DNA from: an uncultured Eubacteriales bacterium
GTDB lineage: Bacteria > Bacillota > Clostridia > Oscillospirales > Oscillospiraceae
NCBI GenBank assembly: GCA_900546295.1
Contig: URCK01000009.1
Coordinates: 1-42,209, forward strand
Reading direction: 5' to 3'
DNA length: 42,209 bases
Below are positions 24,337 to 32,442 of the stretch, in pieces. The translations under genes and the position numbers were made by a program. Within the stretch, counting starts at the first letter, position 1. Every line of letters begins with the position of its first letter. A model generated the notes under the pieces. It was not told the DNA's origin. It saw nothing but the letters and a program-made list of their open reading frames with translations, and searched no databases.

Positions 24337-25698
24337 TCAGCGCTTTTTGCGCTGGGACGAGGCGGGGATATCCATGGACGTGCGGTATTTGGCCACGGCG
24401 CGGCGGCTGACCTCCACGCCGAGGGCGGAAAGGGCAAGGCGCAGCGCTTCGTCCGAGAGCGGAGAAGCGGGGTCCTCAGCCTGAATGAGACTGCGGATGC
24501 GCTGCTTGACGGCGTGGGAGGAAACGGCCGCATCGGAGCGGATGGCGGTGGTGAAAAAGCTGCGCAGCGGGATGGTGCGGCCCTGAAACTGGATGTACTT
24601 ATTCTGCGCGGCGCGGCTGACGGTCGAGGTGCTCACGCCCATCTTCTCCGCTACCTGCTGCATCGTGATGGGGGCGAGCTCGCCGCCGCTGCAAAAGTAG
24701 TCGTGCTGCTCGTCGGCGATGAGGCGGATGAGCTGGAGGAGCGTATCGCAGCGGGTGTGCACGCCCTTGATGAGCGCCTGCGCCTCGGAGAGCTTTTCCT
24801 TCACATAGCGCTGCACCTCGGGGTCGTCGCTCGTGGAGAGGGCGGAATATTCGGCGTTGACGGAAAGGCGCGGCAGGATGCGCTCGTTGAGCTCGATGAC
24901 GAGATGACCCTGCTGCATGGAAAAGACCGCGTCGGGCGCGACGTAGGCGATCTGCTCGCTGCCGGCAAAGCTGCGAGAGGGGATGGGATTGAGCGCAAGG
25001 ATCTTGGCGGCGGCCTCCTTCGCCTCGCCCGTGCTCACGCCGAGCAGGGCGGCAAGGCCGTTGTAGTCACGCCGGCTCAAAAGCTCAAGCCCATCGCGCG
25101 CGATGGTCAGCGCGCGCTCGTCGAACGAGCGGGACTGGGCGAGCTGGAGCGTCAGGCATTCGGTGAGATTCCGCGCGCCGACGCCCGGGGGATCGAGCAT
25201 CTGCACGGCAAAAAGCGCCTGCTCGAGCGAGAAGAGCGGAAGGTCGAACTCGCGGGCAAGATCCTCGAGCGGGCAGTCGAGATAGCCGCGCTCGTCAAGG
25301 CAGTCGATGAGGAAGCGGCACAGACGCAAAAGCGCGTCGTCCACGAGCTTCATCTGCCCGATCTGCTCGTTGAGATGGTCGCGGAAGGTCTTCTCACGCA
25401 CGAGGAAGGCGGTAAAGTCGGACGGCGTGTCGCCGCCGCCGCGTCCGGCGGATACGCCCTGCCAGGCGTCGCTTTCGCGCACCTCGGCGGCTTCGCGCTC
25501 GGAGGGGGCGGTCTCGCTTGGGAGCTGCGTTTCGTAATAGGTGGGGGCCTGCACGTCCAGAAGCGGGTTCGAGAGCGCGATCTCCTGCACATATTCGCTC
25601 AGTTCGGGGGCGGAGAGCTGAAGGCAGTCGAGCGACTGGCGCATGTTCTGCGTCAGCACAAGCTTTTGGGCAAGTGATTGCGTCTGTTCCAGTTTCAT
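24337..25698 (-). CDS. rpoN: RNA polymerase sigma-54 factor
   Basis: 453 residues from ATG 25698 (MKLEQTQSLAQKLVLT). The N-terminal activator-interacting region is Gln/Leu-rich (about 1-40), then an acidic linker, the core-binding domain, an HTH (TMQQVAEKMGVSTSTVSRA) and the C-terminal RpoN box SRRAVAKYR, close to the canonical ARRTVAKYR. It directs transcription at -24/-12 promoters and needs an AAA+ activator, none of which is in the window. The upstream promoter carries a palindrome at its -35. The methyltransferase gene follows closely. Confidence 0.96.
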   Translation of the reverse strand: MKLEQTQSLAQKLVLTQNMRQSLDCLQLSAPELSEYVQEIALSNPLLDVQAPTYYETQLPSETAPSEREAAEVRESDAWQGVSAGRGGGDTPSDFTAFLVREKTFRDHLNEQIGQMKLVDDALLRLCRFLIDCLDERGYLDCPLEDLAREFDLPLFSLEQALFAVQMLDPPGVGARNLTECLTLQLAQSRSFDERALTIARDGLELLSRRDYNGLAALLGVSTGEAKEAAAKILALNPIPSRSFAGSEQIAYVAPDAVFSMQQGHLVIELNERILPRLSVNAEYSALSTSDDPEVQRYVKEKLSEAQALIKGVHTRCDTLLQLIRLIADEQHDYFCSGGELAPITMQQVAEKMGVSTSTVSRAAQNKYIQFQGRTIPLRSFFTTAIRSDAAVSSHAVKQRIRSLIQAEDPASPLSDEALRLALSALGVEVSRRAVAKYRTSMDIPASSQRKKR

Positions 25699-25739
25699 CC
25701 TTCGGCCCCCTTTTTTCGCCGGTATACTCAATATAGGGT

Positions 25740-25768
25740 AGTATATCAATTATCGGGCCCGTTCGCAA
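25740..25768 (-). promoter_or_regulatory. sigma-A promoter of rpoN
   Basis: TTGCGA (25768-25763), 17-base spacer, TATACT (25745-25740). Confidence 0.65.
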
Positions 25769-25777
25769 CATGCGAAC
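25761..25777. promoter_or_regulatory. Palindrome over the rpoN -35 box
   Basis: GTTCGCA-ACA-TGCGAAC, a perfect 7-bp inverted repeat containing the -35. A repressor site is likely; the binding protein is unknown. Confidence 0.5.
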
Positions 25778-25823
25778 ATATGGAAAATCACGATAATACT
25801 GCATCAAGCTGACACGGCAGCAC

Positions 25824-25856
25824 AAAAAAGCGCCCGCTGCAAATGCAGCGGGCGCT
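25824..25856 (-). terminator. Terminator of the hutI-lrp transcript
   Basis: GCGCCCGCTGCA-TTT-TGCAGCGGGCGC followed by TTTTTT on the minus strand. Confidence 0.9.
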
Positions 25857-25869
25857 CTGACGGTATTGC

Positions 25870-26304
25870 TCAGGGCAGGGGGATATCCTTGCTGTCGAAC
25901 AGGGTCTTGAGCTCGATCGAGGTGCGGGAGTCGCCGAACTTCTTGATGAGGGAAAGAAGCTGGTCGAGCTGCTGGGTATCGCGCACGGCGAAGCGCAGCA
26001 GCGCGTTGAACTCGCCGACGACGTGGTAATGGCTGATAACGGAGCTCTGCGAAGCACAGAAATCGCAGAACTTGTCGTATTTGTCCGGCTCGAGCGCCAC
26101 GGAGATGAAGCCCGTGATGTTGCAGTCGAGCTTGGTGCGGTCCACGTCGATGTGGTAGCCGCGGATGACACCGTTCTCTTCCATACGGCGGATGCGCTCG
26201 GAAACGGCGGGAGGTGTGAGCCCCACAAGATCACCCATGCGGCGCAGTGTGCAGCGGCTGTCCTCCTGCAAAAGATTCAGGATCTGATAATCGGTCCTAT
26301 CCAT
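25870..26304 (-). CDS. Lrp/AsnC family transcriptional regulator
   Basis: 144 residues. The N-terminal winged HTH (residues 1-60, DYQILNLLQEDSR, VGLTPPAVSERIRRMEE) and C-terminal RAM ligand-binding domain are complete. It follows hutI by 26 bases, so it is co-transcribed with histidine breakdown. It may sense an amino acid (histidine, glutamate or a branched-chain type) and control the hut genes or neighbours; the ligand cannot be read from sequence. Confidence 0.93.
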   Translation of the reverse strand: MDRTDYQILNLLQEDSRCTLRRMGDLVGLTPPAVSERIRRMEENGVIRGYHIDVDRTKLDCNITGFISVALEPDKYDKFCDFCASQSSVISHYHVVGEFNALLRFAVRDTQQLDQLLSLIKKFGDSRTSIELKTLFDSKDIPLP

Positions 26305-26330
26305 GGTGTTCCCCCTTTATTCTTCGTGTC

Positions 26331-27557
26331 TTACACGAGCTCGCCGCGCTTGATGACGGTCTTGGCGAGGTTGCTGCCCACGCGGTAGCAGATGTAGTCG
26401 AGGTCGGGCGCGTCCCAGATGACAAGGTCGCCGAGCTTGCCTTCCTCGACAGAGCCGACCTTGTCGGCAAGGTCGATCGCAGCGGCGCCGTTGAGCGTGA
26501 CGGCCGTGAGGACCTCCTCCGGCGTGAGCTTATACTTGAGGCAGCCGAGGTTGATAACAAACTGCATGTTGAGGCAGGGGCAGGAGCCGGGGTTGAAGTC
26601 CGTCGCCATCGCAACGGGCACACCGGCCTTCACCATGTCGCGCGCGGGCGCGAACACCGCGCCGAGGTTGAAGCTCGTCGCGGGCAGCAGGCACGCGATG
26701 ACGCCGCCCTTTGCCATGCTCTCGATGCCCTCGGACGGGCAGACGATCAGATGCTCGGCAGAGATCGCGCCGATCTCGCCGGCAAGCTGGCTGCCGCCGA
26801 TGGCCTCGATCTCGTCGGCGTGGATCTTGGGACGCAGGCCGTACTTGAGGCCTGCCTCGAGCACCTTGCGGGATTCTTCGACGGTAAAGGTATCAGCCTC
26901 GCAGAACACGTCGCAGAACTTGGCGATGCCCTGCTCCTTGACGCGGGGCATCATCTCCTCGCAGACAAGGCGGACATACTCCTCGCGGTTCGACTTATAC
27001 TCCGCGGGGACGAGGTGCGCGCCCATGAAGGTCGCGACGAGGTCCATGCGGTGGTGGTCGTTGAGGTCCTTGATGACCTCGAGGGCCTTGAGCTCATGCT
27101 CGGTGGCAAGGCCGTAGCCGCTCTTGGCCTCGACCGTGGTGGTGCCGAAGCCCATCATCTCGTCGAGCGCCTTGGAGGCCTTGGCGGCGAGCTCCTGCTC
27201 GCTGGCCTGACGGGTGGCGTTCGTCGTGGACTGGATGCCGCCGCCCGCGTTCTGAATGTCGAGATAGCTTGCGCCGTGGAGCTTGAGACCCAGCTCGTTC
27301 TGGCGCCAGCCGCCGAAGATGAGGTGGGTGTGGGCGTCGACAAGGCCGGGGGTGACGAGGTGGCCCTCCGCGTCGACGACTTCCGCGCCCTCGACGGCGG
27401 GCAGAGCGCCGGTGCCGACGGAGGCGATGACGCCGTCTTCAATGAGAACCCAGGCGTCCTTCAGGAATTTGATCTTGCCCTGCTCCTCGCCGCGGCGGGC
27501 GGACTTGCCCTCGGGCGTAGCAAGCAGGCCGATGTTTTTGACCAGTAACTTTTTCAT
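26331..27557 (-). CDS. hutI: Imidazolonepropionase
   Basis: 408 residues, amidohydrolase fold. The metal-binding DAHTH (H76, H78) is followed by LIFGGWRQNE; YLDIQNAGGGIQSTT, EAKSGYGL and MATDFNPGSCPC are typical HutI segments. It hydrolyses 4-imidazolone-5-propanoate to N-formimino-L-glutamate, step three of histidine breakdown. ATG 27557 with AAGGAC upstream. hutU lies upstream on the same strand, separated by a terminator and a 270-base hairpin-rich repeat, so hutI may depend on read-through or its own promoter. Confidence 0.96.
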   Translation of the reverse strand: MKKLLVKNIGLLATPEGKSARRGEEQGKIKFLKDAWVLIEDGVIASVGTGALPAVEGAEVVDAEGHLVTPGLVDAHTHLIFGGWRQNELGLKLHGASYLDIQNAGGGIQSTTNATRQASEQELAAKASKALDEMMGFGTTTVEAKSGYGLATEHELKALEVIKDLNDHHRMDLVATFMGAHLVPAEYKSNREEYVRLVCEEMMPRVKEQGIAKFCDVFCEADTFTVEESRKVLEAGLKYGLRPKIHADEIEAIGGSQLAGEIGAISAEHLIVCPSEGIESMAKGGVIACLLPATSFNLGAVFAPARDMVKAGVPVAMATDFNPGSCPCLNMQFVINLGCLKYKLTPEEVLTAVTLNGAAAIDLADKVGSVEEGKLGDLVIWDAPDLDYICYRVGSNLAKTVIKRGELV

Positions 27558-27599
27558 AGTAAATGTTGTCCTTTCTCACGGTTGGAAAGAGCATTCTGT

Positions 27600-27865
27600 T
27601 CGATGGCTTGTCAAAAAAGCCTCGCAGAGTTTTACCCGCAAGGGGTACGCGGCATCCGTGAGGCGGCAGAGCCGCCAACGGCTGCCCAGGCCGCCCGCAG
27701 GCGGCAAATATTTTTGATCGTTTTCTGCCGCGACATGTGCGTGGCAGAAAACACTTTGCGCGGAGTGAGTGTCGAATTGTCCGCTTTCAGCGGACAACCG
27801 AGGCGCAGAACGCAGCGAACCCTTCTCGGGAAAGTGGCTCTGCCACTTTTCCGACACTCTTAGGG
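27600..27865. repeat. Hairpin-rich intergenic repeat A (between hutI and hutU)
   Basis: The 363-base gap holds no ORF of note but a chain of short inverted repeats: GGCGGC-AGA-GCCGCC (27662-27676), GCCGCC-CGCA-GGCGGC (about 27690-27705), TTTTCTGCC-N13-GGCAGAAAA (27721-27751), TTGTCCGCT-TTC-AGCGGACAA (27777-27797) and a GTGGC/GCCAC hairpin near 27833-27850. GAGTGTCG (27767-27774) pairs with CGACACTC (27852-27859) as an outer frame. Parts recur inverted at 32254-32315 and in 42113-42180. Confidence 0.75.
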
Positions 27866-27877
27866 CGCATCCAGCTC

Positions 27878-27909
27878 AAAAAAGGGGCATATTTCTATGC
27901 CCCTTTTTT
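27878..27909. terminator. Terminator after hutU
   Basis: AAAAAAGGGGCATA-TTTC-TATGCCCCTTTTTT, a perfect 14-bp stem with T-runs both ways, 11 bases after hutU. Confidence 0.9.
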
Positions 27910-27919
27910 GAAGTGAATT

Positions 27920-29941
27920 TTAGTGCATGTATTCCTTCACGGCCTTCTCGCAGAGCTCTTCGTCCGCGACGTAAGGCATGGTGATGTGATCCTGACCCTC
28001 GTACATCTTGTTGTACTCGGCGACAGTGGTCATGGCGTTTTCGTTGCGCGCCCAGCTGCGGCGGGCAACGCCGACCATGGTATCCCAAGGCATGGACATG
28101 CGCAGGATGGTATCGACACGCTCGGAGCCGTCGAGGACCATACCGAAGCCGCCGTTGATGGCGCGGCCGATGCCCGTACCACCGCCGTTGTGCAGGGCGA
28201 TGTAGCTCATGCCGCGGGCAGCGTTACCGGCGTAGCACTGGGTCGCCATCTCGGCCATGATGTTGGAGCCGTCCTTGATGTTGGAGGTCTCACGGAAGGG
28301 CGCATCGGTACCACCGGTGTCGTGATGGTCACGGCCAAGGATGACGGGGCCGATCTCACCGTTGCGAACCATCTCGTTGAACTTGAGCGCGAGGTTCATA
28401 CGGCCCATGGCATCCTGATAGAGGATACGGCACTGGGTGCCGACGACCAGCTTGTTCTTCTCGGCGTCGCGGACCCAGACATAGTTGTCGTAGTCCTGAT
28501 AGCGACGGTTGTGGGCCTTGATGTACTCGGCGGCAGCCATGTCGGTCTTGTGCAGATCCTCGGGGTTGCGGCTCAGGCAGCACCAACGGAACGGGCCGTA
28601 GCCGAAGTCGAAGAGGCACGGACCAAGGATATCTTCCACGTAGGAGGGGAAGATGAAGCCGTCGAGGTCGTTCTCGCCGTTCTTGCAGATGCTCTTCACA
28701 CCGGAGTCGTAAACAGCCTTGAGGAAGCTGTTGCCGTAGTCGAAGAAGTAGGTGCCGCGCTCGTGGAACTTGCAGATCATCTCATAGTGATGCTGCAGCG
28801 TCTTGTCGACGAGGACACGGAAGCCGTCGGGATCCTTGTCGAGCATTTCGGTGCGCTGCTCGAAGGTGAGGCCCTGCGGGCAGTAGCCGCCGTCGTAAGG
28901 AACGTGGCAGGAGGTCTGGTCGCTCATCAGGTCGACATGGACGTTGTTGTTGTACAGGTACTCGAGCAGGTCGACAATGTTGCCGCAGTAGGCGACAGCG
29001 CAGGGCTTGCCGGCCTTCTGGTGCTCAAGGGCAATCTTGGTGGCCTCTTCGAGGGAGGCGGTGCGGTGGCTGACCCAGCCCTGGGTGTAACGGGTCTCGA
29101 TACGGGAATCGTCGACCTCGGCGATGATGGAAGCAGCACCGGCGATCTCAGCAGCCTTGCCCTGAGCGCCGCTCATGCCGCCCAAGCCCGCGGAGACGAA
29201 CAGACGGCCGGCGAGGTTCTGGTCGTTGGGGATGCCGAGCTTCAGACGACCGGCGTTGAGCAGGGTGTTGAACGTGCCGTGGACGATACCCTGGGGGCCG
29301 ATGTACATCCAGCCGCCGGCGGTCATCTGGCCGTAGTTGGCAACGCCGAGAGCGGCAGCGCGGTTGAAGTTCTCCTGGTCATCGAAGGTACCGACCATCA
29401 GACCGTTGGAGATGATGACGCGCGGAGCCATCTTGTGGGAGTGGAACAGGCCGAGGGGGTGGCCGGACATGACGACGAGGGTCTGCTCATCGGTCAGCTG
29501 CTCGAGGTACTTCTTGATGAGGCGGTACTGCATCCAGTTCTGGCAGACCTGACCGGTCTCACCATAGGTGACGAGCTCATAGGGATAGAGCGCGATGTCA
29601 AAGTCGAGGTTGTTGTCGATCATGACCTGAATGGCCTTGCCCTCGATGCACTTGCCCTTGTACTCGTCGATGGGCTTACCGTAGAGCTTGCCCTCGGGAC
29701 GGAAACGGTAGCCGTAGATACGGCCGTGCTCTTCGAGCTCCTGCGCAAACTCCTTGGCCATCTGCTCGTGATGGTCGGGGTGGATGTAACGCAGAGCGTT
29801 CTTGATGGCGAGCGCCTTATCGGCCTCGGTCAGGTGGGATTCGCGGCGGGGAGCGCGGCGATAGCCGTCTTCAAACTTCGGATACTCGGGAAGTTCGTAG
29901 TCCAGCTTGATCGTCATGGCTTCATCTGCAAGATTGATCAT
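27920..29941 (-). CDS. hutU: Urocanate hydratase (long form)
   Basis: 673 residues, longer than the usual 550-560 of Bacillus/Pseudomonas HutU and in line with the long form seen in anaerobic Firmicutes and relatives. Recognisable urocanase segments: MSGHPLGLFHSHK, GWMYIGPQGIVHGT, SAGLGGMSGAQGKAAEIAG, DQTSCHVPYDGGYCPQGL, GPFRWCCLSRNPEDL and LHNGGGTGIGRAINGG. NAD+ is the cofactor; it hydrates urocanate to 4-imidazolone-5-propanoate. AAGGAGAGGC precedes ATG 29941. It is divergent from the LysR gene and has its own terminator. Confidence 0.97.
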   Translation of the reverse strand: MINLADEAMTIKLDYELPEYPKFEDGYRRAPRRESHLTEADKALAIKNALRYIHPDHHEQMAKEFAQELEEHGRIYGYRFRPEGKLYGKPIDEYKGKCIEGKAIQVMIDNNLDFDIALYPYELVTYGETGQVCQNWMQYRLIKKYLEQLTDEQTLVVMSGHPLGLFHSHKMAPRVIISNGLMVGTFDDQENFNRAAALGVANYGQMTAGGWMYIGPQGIVHGTFNTLLNAGRLKLGIPNDQNLAGRLFVSAGLGGMSGAQGKAAEIAGAASIIAEVDDSRIETRYTQGWVSHRTASLEEATKIALEHQKAGKPCAVAYCGNIVDLLEYLYNNNVHVDLMSDQTSCHVPYDGGYCPQGLTFEQRTEMLDKDPDGFRVLVDKTLQHHYEMICKFHERGTYFFDYGNSFLKAVYDSGVKSICKNGENDLDGFIFPSYVEDILGPCLFDFGYGPFRWCCLSRNPEDLHKTDMAAAEYIKAHNRRYQDYDNYVWVRDAEKNKLVVGTQCRILYQDAMGRMNLALKFNEMVRNGEIGPVILGRDHHDTGGTDAPFRETSNIKDGSNIMAEMATQCYAGNAARGMSYIALHNGGGTGIGRAINGGFGMVLDGSERVDTILRMSMPWDTMVGVARRSWARNENAMTTVAEYNKMYEGQDHITMPYVADEELCEKAVKEYMH

Positions 29942-29973
29942 GTTGGTGCCTCTCCTTCAAAAAGATATTCTGT

Positions 29974-30009
29974 AAAAGTGCTAAAATTAAAAAGTAATTT
30001 TGCACTTTT
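29974..30009. promoter_or_regulatory. Large inverted repeat between hutU and LysR gene
   Basis: AAAAGTGC-T-AAAATT, 7 bases, AATTTT-GCACTTTT: a 14-bp dyad in the hutU 5' leader and just upstream of the lysR-side promoter. It contains GTGC-N20-GCAC. A candidate operator for the LysR protein, or an mRNA hairpin. Confidence 0.5.
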
Positions 30010-30018
30010 CTTTACAAC

Positions 30019-30046
30019 TTGCATTATAACAAAGATGTGCTATAAT
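30019..30046 (+). promoter_or_regulatory. Promoter of the LysR gene, overlapping a hutU -10
   Basis: Plus strand: TTGCAT (30019-30024), 16-base spacer, TATAAT (30041-30046) with extended TGC. On the minus strand a TATAAT (30028-30023) lies inside it and can serve hutU, with a poor -35. The two promoters would compete. Confidence 0.65.
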
Positions 30047-30106
30047 GAAAAGAACTTAATTTATCGGCATAGGATACCTTAAAAGTATGGAAAGAGAGCG
30101 GGAATC

Positions 30107-30988
30107 ATGAAATTGCGGCAGTTGGAATATTTTTGCGCCGTGGCGGAGGCGGAAAGCATCTCCGCAGCGGCGCGCGAGCTGCATGTGGCACAGCCGCCCA
30201 TCTCGCGTCAGATCGCGCAGCTCGAAGAAGAGCTGGGCGTGCAGCTCTTTTTGCGCGGCAGCAAGGGCATGGCGCTCACCGACGCAGGGCAGAGCTTATA
30301 TCAGCAGACACAGCAGATCTTTCAGGATATCCGCCGCGTGGAGGACAGCGTGCGCAGCGTCGGTACAGGTATGAGCGGGCGCATCAAGCTCGGCGCGATC
30401 TACTCGGCCATGCCCTATGCCCTACATTATATAGATGAATACCATAAAACCTATCCGCAGGTGGAGCTTCTCATCCGCCTGGGCTCTCCGCAGGAGCTGC
30501 TCGAGCTTTTGAACCGCGGGGAGCTGCACGCGCTCTTTCTGCGCACCGCCGCGCGCGAGCCGTGCGACTTGCAGGAGCGCATTCTGGGCGAGGACGCGCT
30601 CGAGCTCATCATGCGAGAGGACATGGACCCCGCGCCGGAGCTTCCGGAGGTGCCCATCGAGCGGCTCGAGGGTGTGCCGATGTGCCTTCTTCGTTCGGAC
30701 GACCTGTGGAGCTACAACGACTTTCTGGTGCAGGAGTGCCAGCGCAGCGGCTTTACGCCGAATGTGACCTGCCACTGCTACGATACGCCCATGGCGATGC
30801 AGATGGTGCTCTCGGGCTTCGGGCTGAGCTTTCTGCCAAAGTCCATTCTCAGCACGCATCCGGGTGCGCCGCTCAAATCAAAACCCGTGCGGGGACTGCC
30901 CATCCGATCCTACGCCGTTCTCGCCTGGAGCAGCGCCGCCGGGAGCGCGCCGTGCGTGCAGCGCTTCGTGGAACAGAGCATCACTTAA
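30107..30988 (+). CDS. LysR family transcriptional regulator
   Basis: 293 residues. N-terminal HTH 1-60 (MKLRQLEYFCAVAEAESISA, AARELHVAQPPISRQIAQLEEELG) and a complete C-terminal effector domain. Divergent from hutU and followed on its own strand by ftcD, so it is the likely local regulator of histidine use. This differs from HutP (Bacillus) and HutC (proteobacteria). The effector is unknown; urocanate or histidine is a guess from context. Confidence 0.93.
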   Translation: MKLRQLEYFCAVAEAESISAAARELHVAQPPISRQIAQLEEELGVQLFLRGSKGMALTDAGQSLYQQTQQIFQDIRRVEDSVRSVGTGMSGRIKLGAIYSAMPYALHYIDEYHKTYPQVELLIRLGSPQELLELLNRGELHALFLRTAAREPCDLQERILGEDALELIMREDMDPAPELPEVPIERLEGVPMCLLRSDDLWSYNDFLVQECQRSGFTPNVTCHCYDTPMAMQMVLSGFGLSFLPKSILSTHPGAPLKSKPVRGLPIRSYAVLAWSSAAGSAPCVQRFVEQSIT

Positions 30989-31028
30989 TAAATTTAAGCG
31001 GCCGCTGAAAAAAGAGAAAGAAAACCTG

Positions 31029-31057
31029 TTTACTCCCCTGTTGCGCCGCGATATAAT
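31029..31057 (+). promoter_or_regulatory. Promoter of ftcD
   Basis: TTTACT (31029-31034), 17-base spacer, TATAAT (31052-31057), 94 bases before ftcD. Confidence 0.6.
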
Positions 31058-31065
31058 GGCGGCGC
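31043..31065. promoter_or_regulatory. Dyad around the ftcD -10 box
   Basis: GCGCCGC-N9-GCGGCGC, a perfect 7-bp inverted repeat with the TATAAT in its centre; a candidate repressor site. Confidence 0.4.
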
Positions 31066-31150
31066 TGAACAAAAACAGGGCAGATGAGACTCACCTGTCT
31101 GAGCAAAATGATGATTCATTGAAAAAATATATCAAACGGAGGACATCACA

Positions 31151-32062
31151 ATGGCAAAGTTGATCGAATGCATCCCCAATTTTAGCTGCTCCAAGGAAAA
31201 GGACGAGGCCACCTACAACGCTCTCGTCGAGACCGCTAAGAGCGTTCCCGGCTGCACCCTGTTCGACGCGCAGACCGACGGCAACCACAACCGCTGCGTC
31301 TTCACCCTCATCGGCTCTCCCGAGGCCATCGAGGAGGTCGCCTTCCAGCTGACCAAGGTCGCCACCGAGCGCATCGACATGAACAAGCATCACGGTGAGC
31401 ACAAGCGCATGGGCGCTACCGACGTTATCCCCTTCGTTCCCCAGATGGACGTGACCGTCGAGGAAGCTGTCGAGATGTCCAAGCGCGTTGCCCAGCGCAT
31501 CTGGGACGAGCTGAAGGTCCCCTCCTTCCTGTATGAGGACAGCGCCACCCGTCCCGAGCGCCGCAATCTCGCCACCTGCCGCAAGGGCGAGTTCGAGGGT
31601 ATGCCCGAGAAGCTCCTGCAGCCCGACTGGGCTCCCGACTACGGCGAGCGCAAGATCCACCCCACCGCCGGTATCACCGCCATCGGCGCCCGTATGCCGC
31701 TGGTCGCTTTCAACTGCAACCTCGCTACGAGCGACGTTGAGGTTGCCAAGAAGATCGCCAAGGTCATCCGCGGCTCTTCCGGCGGCTTCCGCAGCTGCAA
31801 GGCCATGGGCTTCATGCTCGAGGACCGCGGCATTGCCCAGGTTTCCATGAACATGGTCAACTACGAGGATACCCCGCTGTATGTCACCTATGAGATGATC
31901 AAGGCCCTCGCCGAGCGTTACGGCACCAGCGTCATCGAGAGCGAGATCGTCGGTCTGACTCCCGCCAAGGCTCTCATCGACTGCGCCGAGTTCTACCTCA
32001 AGGCCAAGGACTTCGACTGCAAGAACCAGGTCATGGAGTATCACCTGATCGACATGGAGTAA
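31151..32062 (+). CDS. ftcD: Glutamate formimidoyltransferase
   Basis: 303 residues, matching the stand-alone formiminotransferase (no fused cyclodeaminase, unlike mammalian FTCD). It begins AKLIECIPNFSCSKEKDE; GNHNRCVFTLIG, HHGEHKRMGATDVIPFVP with the catalytic His region and RNLATCRKGEFEG are typical. It moves the formimino group from formiminoglutamate to THF, giving glutamate and 5-formimino-THF. GGAGGA precedes ATG 31151. fchA follows after 380 bases of repeat. Confidence 0.96.
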   Translation: MAKLIECIPNFSCSKEKDEATYNALVETAKSVPGCTLFDAQTDGNHNRCVFTLIGSPEAIEEVAFQLTKVATERIDMNKHHGEHKRMGATDVIPFVPQMDVTVEEAVEMSKRVAQRIWDELKVPSFLYEDSATRPERRNLATCRKGEFEGMPEKLLQPDWAPDYGERKIHPTAGITAIGARMPLVAFNCNLATSDVEVAKKIAKVIRGSSGGFRSCKAMGFMLEDRGIAQVSMNMVNYEDTPLYVTYEMIKALAERYGTSVIESEIVGLTPAKALIDCAEFYLKAKDFDCKNQVMEYHLIDME

Positions 32063-32067
32063 AAAAT

Positions 32068-32096
32068 TCAAAGAAGCGGCGTTGCCGCTCCTTTGA
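32068..32096 (+). terminator. Hairpin after ftcD
   Basis: TCAAAG-A-AGCGGC-GTT-GCCGCT-C-CTTTGA; weak T-run, so a partial terminator or stability hairpin. Confidence 0.5.
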
Positions 32097-32211
32097 GAGC
32101 CCACTCAAGGCGGCTCGCCGCCTTGAGTGGAATTTTCAGCGCGCGGCATTCACCATGTCGCGCGCTGCGAAGTATCGCTGCGGACGCACAGGTCGTCCTC
32201 CGCGATGAATG

Positions 32212-32253
32212 AAAGCTATTTGCCGCCGGGAGGCGGCAAAGTCTGCGACGCTG
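32212..32253 (+). repeat. 42-base direct repeat, copy 1
   Basis: Begins AAAGCTATT, contains TTGCCGCC-GGGA-GGCGGCAA and ends GTCTGCGACGCTG. It is identical to copy 2 at 32286-32327. Confidence 0.92.
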
Positions 32254-32285
32254 TGCGAATGCGCATGTCGTCAGAAAAAACGATC

Positions 32286-32327
32286 AAAGCTATTTGCCGC
32301 CGGGAGGCGGCAAAGTCTGCGACGCTG
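32286..32327 (+). repeat. 42-base direct repeat, copy 2
   Basis: Identical to 32212-32253, offset 74 bases. Confidence 0.92.
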
Positions 32328-32442
32328 ATTGCGCTCTGCGCGTGCATTTGGCTGCCCCAATCGGGGCGGCAGACCGTAAAGGTGCGGCGATGCGCGTGCA
32401 GGGCAAATAAGCGCCACGAAATGATGAAAGGATATTATCACC

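Larger units (their letters stand above)
32101..32410. repeat. Hairpin-rich intergenic repeat B (between ftcD and fchA)
   Basis: Starts with CCACTCAAGGCGGC-TC-GCCGCCTTGAGTGG (32101-32130), then AGCGCGCG/CGCGCGCT, two copies of a 42-base unit and a GGCTGCCCC-AATC-GGGGCGGC hairpin. No gene is seen in this 380-base gap. The segment around 32271-32315, read on the minus strand, matches 27690-27728 of repeat A closely. Confidence 0.8.

Noticed and set aside
25761..25790. LexA box upstream of rpoN
   Set aside because: CGAACATATG matches only one half of CGAAC-N4-GTTCG; the second half is absent.
27923..30082. 719-codon open frame on the plus strand
   Set aside because: Mirror of hutU; Val/Leu/Glu-rich without a fold signature, while hutU on the other strand is highly conserved.
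32212..32327. Start of a CRISPR array
   Set aside because: Only two units, each itself a hairpin element, no cas genes, and the same stems occur in other gaps.
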